Positions 32,264 through 39,837 of a stretch of 39,837 nt of DNA are shown here, piece by piece. Each line of letters starts with the position of its first letter. Positions within the stretch are counted from its first letter, which is position 1. The position numbers and the translations under genes were made by a program. The notes beneath the pieces are model-generated. The model saw nothing but the letters and a program-made list of their open reading frames with translations, made no database searches and had not been told where the DNA came from. Origin of the DNA: an uncultured Opitutales bacterium (GTDB lineage Bacteria; Verrucomicrobiota; Verrucomicrobiia; Opitutales; Intestinicryptomonadaceae); contig CALXLX010000005.1 in NCBI GenBank assembly GCA_944389315.1, forward strand, positions 1 through 39,837. The letters run 5' to 3'.

Positions 32264-33816
32264 GAGGCAATCTTCTTAAACCTGCTTGTTATGTCGGATA
32301 AAACAACGTTTACACGCTTGCGATCCTCGTCGGAAAACGCAAGCAAATACGTAAGCGACAGAGCCAGGACAGCGCTCACGGCGATATCCGCCAGGAACGA
32401 CGCAAAACCACCGTATGCAAACAGAGAATTCTGGACATAGCACGCCAGGAAAAGCAGTGCCGCGGAAAGAATCGGTTTTGCGTAGGACAACCTGAACTGT
32501 TCGGAAAGGCCTGTATCGATGAGGGTACCAACATACCAGGAGATTAGGAATGTGGATACTATCCTCATGACAAAATTGGGAATGACCACCGCGTAGACCC
32601 CCAGATCGGTATATTTTAGCATCAACACCGCCGAACCCAGGATTATTACAATTCTGAATATGTGGAATTTTGCCAGGAAACCGAGCTTGTTCATTCCAAT
32701 TAGCGTTGCCCAATGTATGTACCCCATTGAGTTTAGCGCCAACCCTCCAATGAGGAACAAAAACACATTGTAGACGATCTTATAATTTTCTCCCAAACTG
32801 CTGCCGAGCCATAGCCTAATTACATAGTCTCCGTAAAACCATGAGAAGACAAAGCATACGCTCATAAGAGAAAATGCTATGCGGCTTCCGCTTATATATA
32901 TTTGCCGCACTTTCCCCGAGTGCTTAAGAGAGGACTCCCCTGATACATGTGGCGTAAGCTGGTCTCCAATAAAGCCCAGAAACCCAGAAAAAACGTCCGA
33001 TACCTTGACAGCGGGCTGGTAGAATGTGTTGGCTGAGATATGGCCGAAGAACGACAATATCATCGGGTTGAAAGATGTTCCCACAAACAGGCTGATTCTA
33101 ATCACGCTGAGCTTCCAGCCCATATTCCATATGCTGAAAAACGACCCAACACTCACGAGTCTAAACGACACAGACGCAAATGGCACCAGCCTTCTTATTG
33201 CCACATAAACCATGGGCACAAAGACCACCAGGGAAAATACGTTTGAATACGACCACCCCAGCAGGCCCCAATCCGTGTACTTCAGAACGAAGAACCACAG
33301 CACGACCTGGAAAATTCTAAGGCCCGTCATGAGGAAGGAGATTACGTCAAACCTATGGACGCTCGCCAGAGCCGCCCTGCACGATGGCATAAGAAAGCCC
33401 ACCACGCACGATTGAATCATATTGACCCAAAACGCCTCGGCCGCGATGTCTATCGAGGCGTCTTCCACTCCGCAAAGGCGCATAATGCCGCGCGCGAAAA
33501 TTCCCGAAACAGATATAACCGCAACTGCAACGCAAACTCCCGCTATCAATCCGGAGGAGAATATTCTGTTATACTCTCCGTACCTTTTCAGAGCGATATT
33601 TTCGCTCAAGAGCTTGACCATGGAAGTGCCTATCCCCATTTCCAACATGGAGGCGAAGGCGAATATACTGGAGAACAATACCGTTAGGGCGTAATTCTGC
33701 GACCCCAGCCTGAATATCAGGAAGGGTATGATGACAATGCCCAATACAATGTTTACCGACATCGTAAACATTTGGGCAAAAAGATTTACGGTAAATTTTG
33801 TGCTATTGTTCCTCAT
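32260..33816 (-). CDS. Polysaccharide flippase (Wzx/MATE-like)
   Basis: The protein has 518 residues and is almost wholly hydrophobic, with about 12-14 predicted membrane helices. It starts NLFAQMFTMSVNIVLGIVIIPFLIFRLG, the typical N-terminus of the polysaccharide transport/O-antigen flippase family. It would move lipid-linked oligosaccharide units across the inner membrane. It is the first gene of the leftward cluster. The 5' region carries a small GC hairpin at 33836-33850. No polymerase (Wzy) or chain-length regulator is encoded nearby, so the cluster is incomplete or only modifies a polymer made elsewhere. Confidence 0.88.
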   Translation of the reverse strand: MRNNSTKFTVNLFAQMFTMSVNIVLGIVIIPFLIFRLGSQNYALTVLFSSIFAFASMLEMGIGTSMVKLLSENIALKRYGEYNRIFSSGLIAGVCVAVAVISVSGIFARGIMRLCGVEDASIDIAAEAFWVNMIQSCVVGFLMPSCRAALASVHRFDVISFLMTGLRIFQVVLWFFVLKYTDWGLLGWSYSNVFSLVVFVPMVYVAIRRLVPFASVSFRLVSVGSFFSIWNMGWKLSVIRISLFVGTSFNPMILSFFGHISANTFYQPAVKVSDVFSGFLGFIGDQLTPHVSGESSLKHSGKVRQIYISGSRIAFSLMSVCFVFSWFYGDYVIRLWLGSSLGENYKIVYNVFLFLIGGLALNSMGYIHWATLIGMNKLGFLAKFHIFRIVIILGSAVLMLKYTDLGVYAVVIPNFVMRIVSTFLISWYVGTLIDTGLSEQFRLSYAKPILSAALLFLACYVQNSLFAYGGFASFLADIAVSAVLALSLTYLLAFSDEDRKRVNVVLSDITSRFKKIAS

Positions 33817-34329
33817 TGAACTTCGTCAACATGAAAGCGCCGCGGGCGCTGTCAAAGAAGCCTTAAACTTGCACCCCGGCCAGGGGATAAGGCGCATATA
33901 AAAATCCTTAAAATAAAGTTATTTTTCAAGTCAATTACAAAGCTAGCAACCGCAGAGCATCTTGTGCTCGCAAAACGGATAGATTTCCGACCTTTAATGA
34001 GGAACATATAAATAGGCTTTTCCATATTTCTTTTAGAAAATAGATAAAACCACATTCTAAAAAAGCCCTCCTGACAAACTCGGCTCCAAGATTCGGCTTT
34101 CTGGCCCGATTAGAGCGCCTAAAAAATAGCCTCACCCCTCCGGGCGTATGTACTGCGCGATTAGCCCCTGCCTAAGAACATAAATTAAAGGATGCTTAAT
34201 AGGCCCGGCAGAATTTTCTGCCGCCATAAGAATAAAATTCTTTAAAGGCAGTCCCCCAGCCCTATAATAAAAGACCAAAAGATGCATTATCCGTGTAATA
34301 AATTCAGAGGGTAATCGTCTTAGGCATAT
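33817..34329. other. Intergenic region between the flippase and the sigma operon
   Basis: These 513 bases hold no ORF I can support. The short minus-strand frames in this stretch show no similarity I recognise. Visible elements are a hairpin at 33836-33850 (AGCGCC/GGCGCT), GAGCA/TGCTC at 33955-33969, an 18-base inverted repeat at 34206-34223 and a perfect TATAAT at 34263. It is AT-rich and probably carries the two divergent promoters. Confidence 0.55.
34206..34268 (+). promoter_or_regulatory. Candidate promoter and inverted repeat before the sigma operon
   Basis: TATAAT (34263-34268) is preceded, 16 bases upstream, by TTTAAA (34241-34246, a poor -35). Just above it CGGCAGAA and TTCTGCCG (34206-34213, 34216-34223) form an 18-base inverted repeat that could be an operator. 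The 5' leader would be about 55 bases. Confidence 0.35.
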
Positions 34330-34821
34330 ATGAACAATTCCGAGTTCAAAAAAATTGTAGAGGCTTATAGTCCGGGATTGGTTGCGTATATTTATTCCAT
34401 CTGCTCCGATTTGCATTTATCGCAAGAGATTGTTTCGGAATCATTTTTAAGACTTTTGGACGCCTGGGAAAATATAAAAAACCGAAAATCCTGGCTGTAC
34501 AAGGTTTCCAGGAACTTGGCTTTGGACAAAATACGTTCTTCAAGGCGTATTGTTTTCGAGGACATTAGCCTTTCGGAAATTCCCGAAGAATCCACCCCTG
34601 CGGACATTTTGGAGGCGAACGAGACCGCACTCGAGATGGCCGAAATGCTAAAGTCCCTATCCTCCGACGACAGGGAGATTCTAACCTTAAAATTTTATTG
34701 CGATGTAAAAAACGCTGAAATCGCAAAACTGTACAACACGACGGAAACACACGTTGCCGTCAAGATACTCAGGGCTAAGGAAAAACTCAGGAAAGAAATT
34801 TTAAAAAGGAGGGCTATATGA
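34330..34821 (+). CDS. ECF-type RNA polymerase sigma factor
   Basis: The protein has 163 residues. Region 2 (YSPGLVAYIYSIC...IVSESFLRLLDAWENIKNRKSWLYKVSRNLALDKIRSSRR) and region 4 (SSDDREILTLKFYCDVKNAEIAKLYNTTETHVAVKILRAKEKL, a helix-turn-helix for the -35) are joined by a short linker. Regions 1 and 3 are absent, as in ECF sigma factors. The following gene overlaps its stop by four bases and encodes a membrane protein in the position of an anti-sigma factor. The signal it answers is not apparent. Confidence 0.93.
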   Translation: MNNSEFKKIVEAYSPGLVAYIYSICSDLHLSQEIVSESFLRLLDAWENIKNRKSWLYKVSRNLALDKIRSSRRIVFEDISLSEIPEESTPADILEANETALEMAEMLKSLSSDDREILTLKFYCDVKNAEIAKLYNTTETHVAVKILRAKEKLRKEILKRRAI

Positions 34822-35306
34822 AGGATAAAATCGATTCTCTTATAAAAAAAGCCTTGGAGCTAAACAACGCTGATATCGATCTTACCCATTCCCAAAAAGC
34901 CGCGCTCTACGCAGCGGCGCGAGCGCACAGCAAGAATCCCGCAAGACGAAGATTCTTAGATATTTTATCGATAAACAGGCGCGTTATTCTTTGGGGAACA
35001 GGCATTGCCGCATGCATTGCCCTGCTTACAACATTCGTTTATCACAAAGGCAAATCCGCCGCCGCGGAACAAGCCAGAATGGAAATTGCCAGGTTGCAAG
35101 AACAACTCGAGCAAAGCCGCCTATTGCGAGAGGAATTCGCGCGGATCATAAGAACCCAGGATATGGAATTCCTGCAAAATATTCCAAATTCAGAGATAAA
35201 CCTCAATGCCGCCCTGATTGTCGCAGAAGAAAAGTATGTGCGCGATATAGACGGGTTCAGGGAGCTTATACGTTCAAAGCACAAAGAGAATGGAGGTTCA
35301 TTATGA
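34818..35306 (+). CDS. Putative membrane anti-sigma factor
   Basis: The protein has 162 residues. A cytoplasmic N-terminal segment of about 55 residues is followed by one membrane helix (about 56-75) and a periplasmic coiled coil (AEQARMEIARLQEQLEQSRLL, near 83-103). The N-terminal region is the expected sigma-binding part. It lacks the zinc H-x3-C-x2-C motif, so it is not a ZAS-type anti-sigma, and I see no known domain. Four-base overlaps on both sides (ATGA) link it to the sigma factor and to the large repeat protein. The anti-sigma role is inferred from topology and position only. Confidence 0.7.
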   Translation: MKDKIDSLIKKALELNNADIDLTHSQKAALYAAARAHSKNPARRRFLDILSINRRVILWGTGIAACIALLTTFVYHKGKSAAAEQARMEIARLQEQLEQSRLLREEFARIIRTQDMEFLQNIPNSEINLNAALIVAEEKYVRDIDGFRELIRSKHKENGGSL

Positions 35307-38300
35307 AAAAGATCCTAATATTGACGTTGTCGTTCTTAGCACTCGTAGCTTCACACCCCCTGTTATATTCAAAAAATCTTACTAAGGAAGACCCTTTTCA
35401 AAGATTGATAGCCGAATTAGAAAAAGGCGAAAACAAAGAATCGAATTGGGGGGATTGCATATATGACGCAATTCAGGCCGACAGGGAGAAATTTGCGGAA
35501 ATTGAAAAAAAGTACATTACAAAATTCGAGAAATCCGCAGTTTCAACGAAAAACTCCAATTTATTGTACAATCTTGGCGTATATTACGACACAAAGAGTT
35601 GCTTTAGCGAAAATTCCGGTTCGGATATAAAGAATGCCGAAAAATATCTCATGCGCGCAAGCGATATGGGCAACTCTGACGCGATGTTTTATCTTGCGCA
35701 CAATCATTTTAGGTCGAGTCGAAACCCAGACATAGACAGATTTATAAAATATGCCCAAATGTATTACAAGACAACCGGCGAATTTCTGGGAACAGATCAT
35801 TTTTTCGCGCTGTATTTAAAATCGCACGGGGAAAAAGATTTGGAACATATTGATAAATTATACAAAGAATATCTAAAAAACAACCATCATTCAGCAGAAA
35901 TATCCCTGCTGTATGCTTCCGGGAAAATGGGGAAAAGCAGGGTGGAATTCGGGGTAAACGCATTGAATAAAATCTATTCCCGGATATGCTCCCACGATAA
36001 ATTGGATAGCAATTATTATTCCTCCGCATCGATATTGTACATAATGTTTGCTTCAGGAACATATCTGCAGCAAGACAAGCAAAAAGCGAAGCGGCTCTTA
36101 GATTTGGCGGATGACAAACTCGCGCTGTTAAAATCAATTAAATATGACTGTATAGACGGGGTAAAATACCTCTTTTCTCTCAATGGATATCACCGTATCA
36201 TGCTGTTGCCGCCGCAAGAATTCCTTGTAGACGACATAAATGAACTTATAATTGCAAACGGCGGAAGAGAACATCAGTTAATATCCACGTTAACAAAACT
36301 CTTCGATGGAAAAAACGAACAAATAATACTGCAGAAGAAGCGGACTCCAGAATATCTAAAAAAGCTTAGGGAAGTATTGCCATTAGTCGATTCCATGCTT
36401 GCAGATAAGCATACCTCAAATTACGGCAAGAGGATAGGCAAAGCGATTCTTTTGCAGCTGAAAGAAACCGGGCGCCTTGCCGAATTTCTCAGAAAAAATC
36501 CGCCCAAAGAAACATACGATTTTGCGGAATATTATGTATTGTACATTGAAGGATTCTGCGGAGACGAAAATAGAAAAAAAGCCGCGGAAATAATGCTTAT
36601 AGCCAAAGATTTTTCACCGGCTGAAAGAAGAGATTTTTATACCTCAGTTGCCGAATATTATGATAATTTCCTATATTTTAACATAGGTGAGAAAGACCAT
36701 AGCGCCGAAATAATAAAGTATCTCCATCTGGCCTTAGACTGCGGAGTGGATGCGCCATATCAGCAACTGATATATGCATATATTGAATCAAAAGGATTAA
36801 AGAACAAATATGAGAACATACGAAATATCTTAAAATTGGCCCTGGACGACAAGAAAATATCGAGCGATTCGGCGTTTGGGCTGGCGAATGAAATCTTGCA
36901 AGGCGAGTTTATGGATATCGATTATCCTAAGGCGATATCGCTCCTGGAATACGTAGCCAAAGACAATCGTAAAAACAATTTTAATGCAAGCGAGGCAAGT
37001 CTTATTTTGGCAATGATCTACGCTCTTGCCGACGAGCCCATTTTCAACGAAGAAAAGTCTAAATGTTGGTTCGAGAAATTCACAAAGAAAATCAATTTTG
37101 CGGGATTGTCATTGCAGACAGCAATACTTCCGTATTATGACAATATCCAAACAACGAGAGAGAGGTTTTTCCCGAACAGCAAGCGCTATTGGAACCTGCC
37201 TCTCGATTATGCACGCAAGATGCTCGAAAACGGCAATACCGAATGGGCCACCCAGTTGGGATATTCATACGACAACCTTTCGGAATATAAAAAAGCCGAA
37301 GAAACATGGCTGAAGGGCTTAGATATGGGAGACCCTTATTGCGCATACTATCTTGCGAAATTTTATTTTGAGGGCAGGCGCGGATATCCTGTAGATTACC
37401 GCAAGGCGATAAAATACGGAAACATATGCCTTGATAAAATTGCGACCAACAATTGGAAAAGGGAGGATGTTTCAAAAATCATATTATTCTCTTACGAGCG
37501 CCAGAAGGATTACTCAAACGCGTTTAATTATGCCCAAAAGATGGAATCAGAATCCCCGATTTTCAAGGAGTATATAGCCTATTGCTACAAGCTGGGGCTC
37601 GGAGTGAAAAAGGATACACAAAGAGCTAATGGAATCTTCGCCCAGATATTGAATTCCGATATGGCAGGCAAGACGTACATAGATTATGACAGATATGGAG
37701 ACTATTCCCCCGTCTTATCTGAAAATAAAGCCAGGCAAGCTGAGCTTCTAAAAGCCGCGGCAAGAAACTCTAAAGACGACTATTTTATTTACATGCTGGC
37801 GGCCACCACCATAAAAGAGGCAAATAGCTTCGAGGAACAGAAGCGTGGAGTTGAAATATATAAAGAGTTGAAGCGGGATTTCTGGTCTAGCGGCGCGCTG
37901 ATATACTACTGCTGCAAGCACGGAATTGGGATGCAAGCCGATGCGTCGGAAACCGAACTCCTAAAGCGGAAAATAAAGTCCGACTCCAATATGAACGACA
38001 TAATGAATATAGCATATAGTTTTGAAAAAGGCTATTTTGAATTTATCAAAAAACCCGACATTCAAGAAGCGTATTCATGGTTTAAATTTGCGGCGGAAAA
38101 CGGCAACGCGCGGGCAAAAGAAAAAATTAGAGAATTGGAGATGCAAATGCCGGCGTTGAGCGACATTGACGACAGGGAAAAGCGTTTTAACGAATTGTCT
38201 GAAGGCTCGGCAAATGGCAAAGAATCCGTGGAATATGCAAAAATGCTGATAGAAGGCGACGGCTGCGTAAAGGATATAGCCGCAGGGTTGCTTATCTTAA

Positions 38301-38938
38301 GGAACCTCGCCGCGGAAGGAAATATGGAGGCGCTAAAAGAAATAGAGACATTGTACGATTCTTGGAACAAAGAGGCGGCAAGATTTTCCGCCGGTACCAC
38401 AAACAACACAAAACTGCTGGACGCCCTAAACGGAGCGGCATACTGCGAACTATTCGGGATAGGGACTCAGGCAAATCCGGACAGAGCCCGCGAATTGATA
38501 GAACGCGCAAAAGCCCATAATATCTCCTTGGATAAAAACGCGGAAAACAACAGGAGCTTAAGCAAGAACAAGCTGTTGTACGACTCCTTCGACACGCTTT
38601 CACTTTCCGACATTTATATTCTCAGGGCGAGAAAGTTGTTAAAGGAGAAAAATTCAGAAGCAAAATTAACTGAAGCGCAGAATTTGCTATATAAGGCAAG
38701 CTGCATGGGCAACGGAATCGCGGACGCATACCTGGCCCAAATATACGAGGACGGATTCGGAGTAAAAAAAGACACCCAAAAAGCGGGTGTTTACTTCAAG
38801 GAGGCTCTCAGAAAGTCGGAAAAATCGAAACTGCTGCGCCTATACAAGCTCTATAAGGAATCCGACGAAGACGGCTTTATACGAACGGATAAAAATAAAC
38901 TTTTCATCATAGAGCATAAATTCAAAAAAGAGGTGTAG
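35303..38938 (+). CDS. Giant exported Sel1/TPR-like repeat protein
   Basis: The protein has 1211 residues and begins with a signal peptide (MKKILILTLSFLALVASHPLLYS). At least eight degenerate Sel1-like helical repeats are visible, such as YLMRASDMGNSDAMFYLAH, YCYKLGLGVKKDTQRANGIF, FKFAAENGNARAKEKI and YEDGFGVKKDTQKAGVYFKEAL. It should form a long solenoid in the periplasm or on the surface, for protein-protein contact. The start has GGAGG six bases upstream and overlaps the putative anti-sigma stop. Base composition is clearly more AT-rich than the 6-13 kb region. It could be a sensor for, or the target of, the linked sigma factor. Confidence 0.85.
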   Translation: MKKILILTLSFLALVASHPLLYSKNLTKEDPFQRLIAELEKGENKESNWGDCIYDAIQADREKFAEIEKKYITKFEKSAVSTKNSNLLYNLGVYYDTKSCFSENSGSDIKNAEKYLMRASDMGNSDAMFYLAHNHFRSSRNPDIDRFIKYAQMYYKTTGEFLGTDHFFALYLKSHGEKDLEHIDKLYKEYLKNNHHSAEISLLYASGKMGKSRVEFGVNALNKIYSRICSHDKLDSNYYSSASILYIMFASGTYLQQDKQKAKRLLDLADDKLALLKSIKYDCIDGVKYLFSLNGYHRIMLLPPQEFLVDDINELIIANGGREHQLISTLTKLFDGKNEQIILQKKRTPEYLKKLREVLPLVDSMLADKHTSNYGKRIGKAILLQLKETGRLAEFLRKNPPKETYDFAEYYVLYIEGFCGDENRKKAAEIMLIAKDFSPAERRDFYTSVAEYYDNFLYFNIGEKDHSAEIIKYLHLALDCGVDAPYQQLIYAYIESKGLKNKYENIRNILKLALDDKKISSDSAFGLANEILQGEFMDIDYPKAISLLEYVAKDNRKNNFNASEASLILAMIYALADEPIFNEEKSKCWFEKFTKKINFAGLSLQTAILPYYDNIQTTRERFFPNSKRYWNLPLDYARKMLENGNTEWATQLGYSYDNLSEYKKAEETWLKGLDMGDPYCAYYLAKFYFEGRRGYPVDYRKAIKYGNICLDKIATNNWKREDVSKIILFSYERQKDYSNAFNYAQKMESESPIFKEYIAYCYKLGLGVKKDTQRANGIFAQILNSDMAGKTYIDYDRYGDYSPVLSENKARQAELLKAAARNSKDDYFIYMLAATTIKEANSFEEQKRGVEIYKELKRDFWSSGALIYYCCKHGIGMQADASETELLKRKIKSDSNMNDIMNIAYSFEKGYFEFIKKPDIQEAYSWFKFAAENGNARAKEKIRELEMQMPALSDIDDREKRFNELSEGSANGKESVEYAKMLIEGDGCVKDIAAGLLILRNLAAEGNMEALKEIETLYDSWNKEAARFSAGTTNNTKLLDALNGAAYCELFGIGTQANPDRARELIERAKAHNISLDKNAENNRSLSKNKLLYDSFDTLSLSDIYILRARKLLKEKNSEAKLTEAQNLLYKASCMGNGIADAYLAQIYEDGFGVKKDTQKAGVYFKEALRKSEKSKLLRLYKLYKESDEDGFIRTDKNKLFIIEHKFKKEV

Positions 38939-39049
38939 TTATCATTTCCCACCCCCTTCAAATTCTCCGCGGGGAAAATTTGAAAACCGCAAATCCGCCC
39001 TCGCGCCCTTTCTTAGAGGCTCAAGGCGCGTCGCGCGCAAGGCATGATG

Positions 39050-39664
39050 CTATTTTTGCGCCCCCCAAAGCCCTATAAGGCGCTGGTAGACTTTCATGGA
39101 ATGAGAAAAACAGCTCGAGTGGACATTTTCAAATACGGGCCTTAACGCGCGAGCAACCTCGCATAAGGATATGCGCCCGCGGAAATCTCCGCAGTTTAAA
39201 AACATAAGCGCCATAGGCTGAACGCTTCCGCCAGGCGCAGGGAGAAGATAGTCCATATCCAAAATATACGCCCCGCATCTTTCGTAGAACTTTATGCGCC
39301 TGAGCGTGTCCGGATTTTCCCCATCAGGTTTTTCCACCTCAAGTATAAGACCCTTTAATCCCGAATATCTGTTTCTGATAGACTCCAGAACTCTGCCGCC
39401 TATGCCCTTTGAATGCATCTTACTTGACACCGCAAAATAATCGAGCAAACCTATGCCTTCAGACTCTGCAATGTAGCAGGCAAAGTAAGAGACAATCCCA
39501 CAGTCCGAATCGCGCACTATCCCCAAGTCGTAGTCGCTCCTTGAAATGAGTTTTCCGAAGGAAACCTTATCTTTAAGCTCCGAGGCGGGAAACTGCATTA
39601 GCATATCCGCATAAACAGCATCGAAGTCCGGGGATTTTGCATCTTTGCACAGATCTATTTTCAT
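39050..39664 (-). CDS. GNAT-family N-acetyltransferase
   Basis: The product has 204 residues from this start. The acetyl-CoA-binding motif A region reads LLDYFAVSSKMHSKGIGGRVLESI and is followed by a beta strand with LILEVEKP and RRIKFYERCGAYIL, as in GNAT acetyltransferases. The acceptor is unknown. The open frame continues eight codons upstream to 39688 (MHWRFEKR), but that part is the inner end of the terminal repeat. I therefore prefer the ATG at 39664. If the longer start is used, the repeat supplies the start codon and the N-terminus. There is a 111-base gap to the Sel1-like gene, which is convergent with it. Confidence 0.75.
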   Translation of the reverse strand: MKIDLCKDAKSPDFDAVYADMLMQFPASELKDKVSFGKLISRSDYDLGIVRDSDCGIVSYFACYIAESEGIGLLDYFAVSSKMHSKGIGGRVLESIRNRYSGLKGLILEVEKPDGENPDTLRRIKFYERCGAYILDMDYLLPAPGGSVQPMALMFLNCGDFRGRISLCEVARALRPVFENVHSSCFSHSMKVYQRLIGLWGAQK

Positions 39665-39812
39665 CCTTTTTTCAAAACGCCAGTGCATAACTGGCAGTAG
39701 ATGTTTTGAGATATTGTTGATTGTTTGTAAAGATTAAAGTTTAAGTTATTGATTCATTTTCTCATTGCCCCCTAGGGGGCGGCGCACTTTAACTCGTGAA
39801 GATAATCGCTTG
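39665..39812 (-). repeat. Right copy of the terminal inverted repeat
   Basis: This is the reverse complement of 1-148 with three mismatches. The GCCCCCTAGGGGGC palindrome lies at 39767-39780. The hairpin is intact, because the single change near the start codon falls in its loop. The last repeat base on the inner side abuts the ATG of the acetyltransferase. On the outer side 25 more bases (39813-39837) follow, for which no left counterpart exists in the window. Confidence 0.95.
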
Positions 39813-39837
39813 GACTCTTCCAATTTAAACTCTTTCG

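Noticed and set aside
33852..34329. Small hypothetical genes on the minus strand in the gap
   Set aside because: The frames overlap each other, have no start signals and no recognisable similarity. The stretch looks like regulatory DNA.
34991..35302. In-frame extension of the Sel1-like protein upstream of 35303
   Set aside because: The extension overlaps the putative anti-sigma gene in another frame. The ATG at 35303 has a good GGAGG and opens a clear signal peptide.

Overview
The window looks like a bacterial chromosome segment from a Gram-negative anaerobe of the Verrucomicrobiota, possibly an Opitutales-type gut lineage. This placement is inference. It rests on the mix of a B-family DNA polymerase, RNase Y with YmdB, RNase HII beside RNase HIII, exported sugar-active enzymes (including a Tat-exported Gfo/Idh/MocA protein) and corrinoid methyl transfer genes. 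No rRNA or marker protein fixes the taxon. No phage, insertion sequence or CRISPR array is visible. The ends are an inverted repeat: bases 1-148 match 39665-39812 in reverse complement with three mismatches.

Layout. 0.2-3.4 kb: an exported carbohydrate esterase and two tandem paralogous exported TIM-barrel isomerase-like proteins. 3.5-13.5 kb: housekeeping genes, namely polB, adk-ymdB, a DRE-TIM aldolase, carA, rnhC-rnhB and rny. 13.8-20.6 kb: an SLC13-type transporter with RCK_C domains, a YhcH/YiaL protein and two secreted glycoside hydrolases (one GH-A clan and GH50-like, one GH9-like). 20.8 kb: tRNA-Thr(CGT). 21.0-28.7 kb: a corrinoid-dependent methyltransferase island. 28.8-33.8 kb: a short surface-polysaccharide operon (flippase, pyruvyltransferase, F420-dehydrogenase-beta-like protein, glycosyltransferase). 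34.3-38.9 kb: an ECF sigma factor, a probable anti-sigma factor and a 1211-residue Sel1/TPR-like exported protein. 39.05-39.7 kb: a GNAT acetyltransferase.

How the genes work together. The methyl-transfer island is the most system-like part. A leftward operon encodes a Tat-exported oxidoreductase, a corrinoid protein, a zinc-type UroD-fold methyltransferase, a DUF1638 protein and a corrinoid-activating ferredoxin-ATPase. A rightward pair encodes a second UroD-fold methyltransferase and an AraC regulator. The 183-base divergent region holds two exact TAGGACATTA copies 21 bp apart, as expected for an AraC-type operator. I infer an inducible demethylation pathway for an unidentified methylated compound, possibly sugar-derived given the neighbouring hydrolases.

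The terminal repeat carries a hairpin whose loop contains an ATG. That ATG opens a peptide beginning M-Y/H-W-R-F-E-K-R. Both copies point inward toward a gene, so it may be a mobile leader or promoter cassette. It may equally be an ordinary repeat that ended the assembly.
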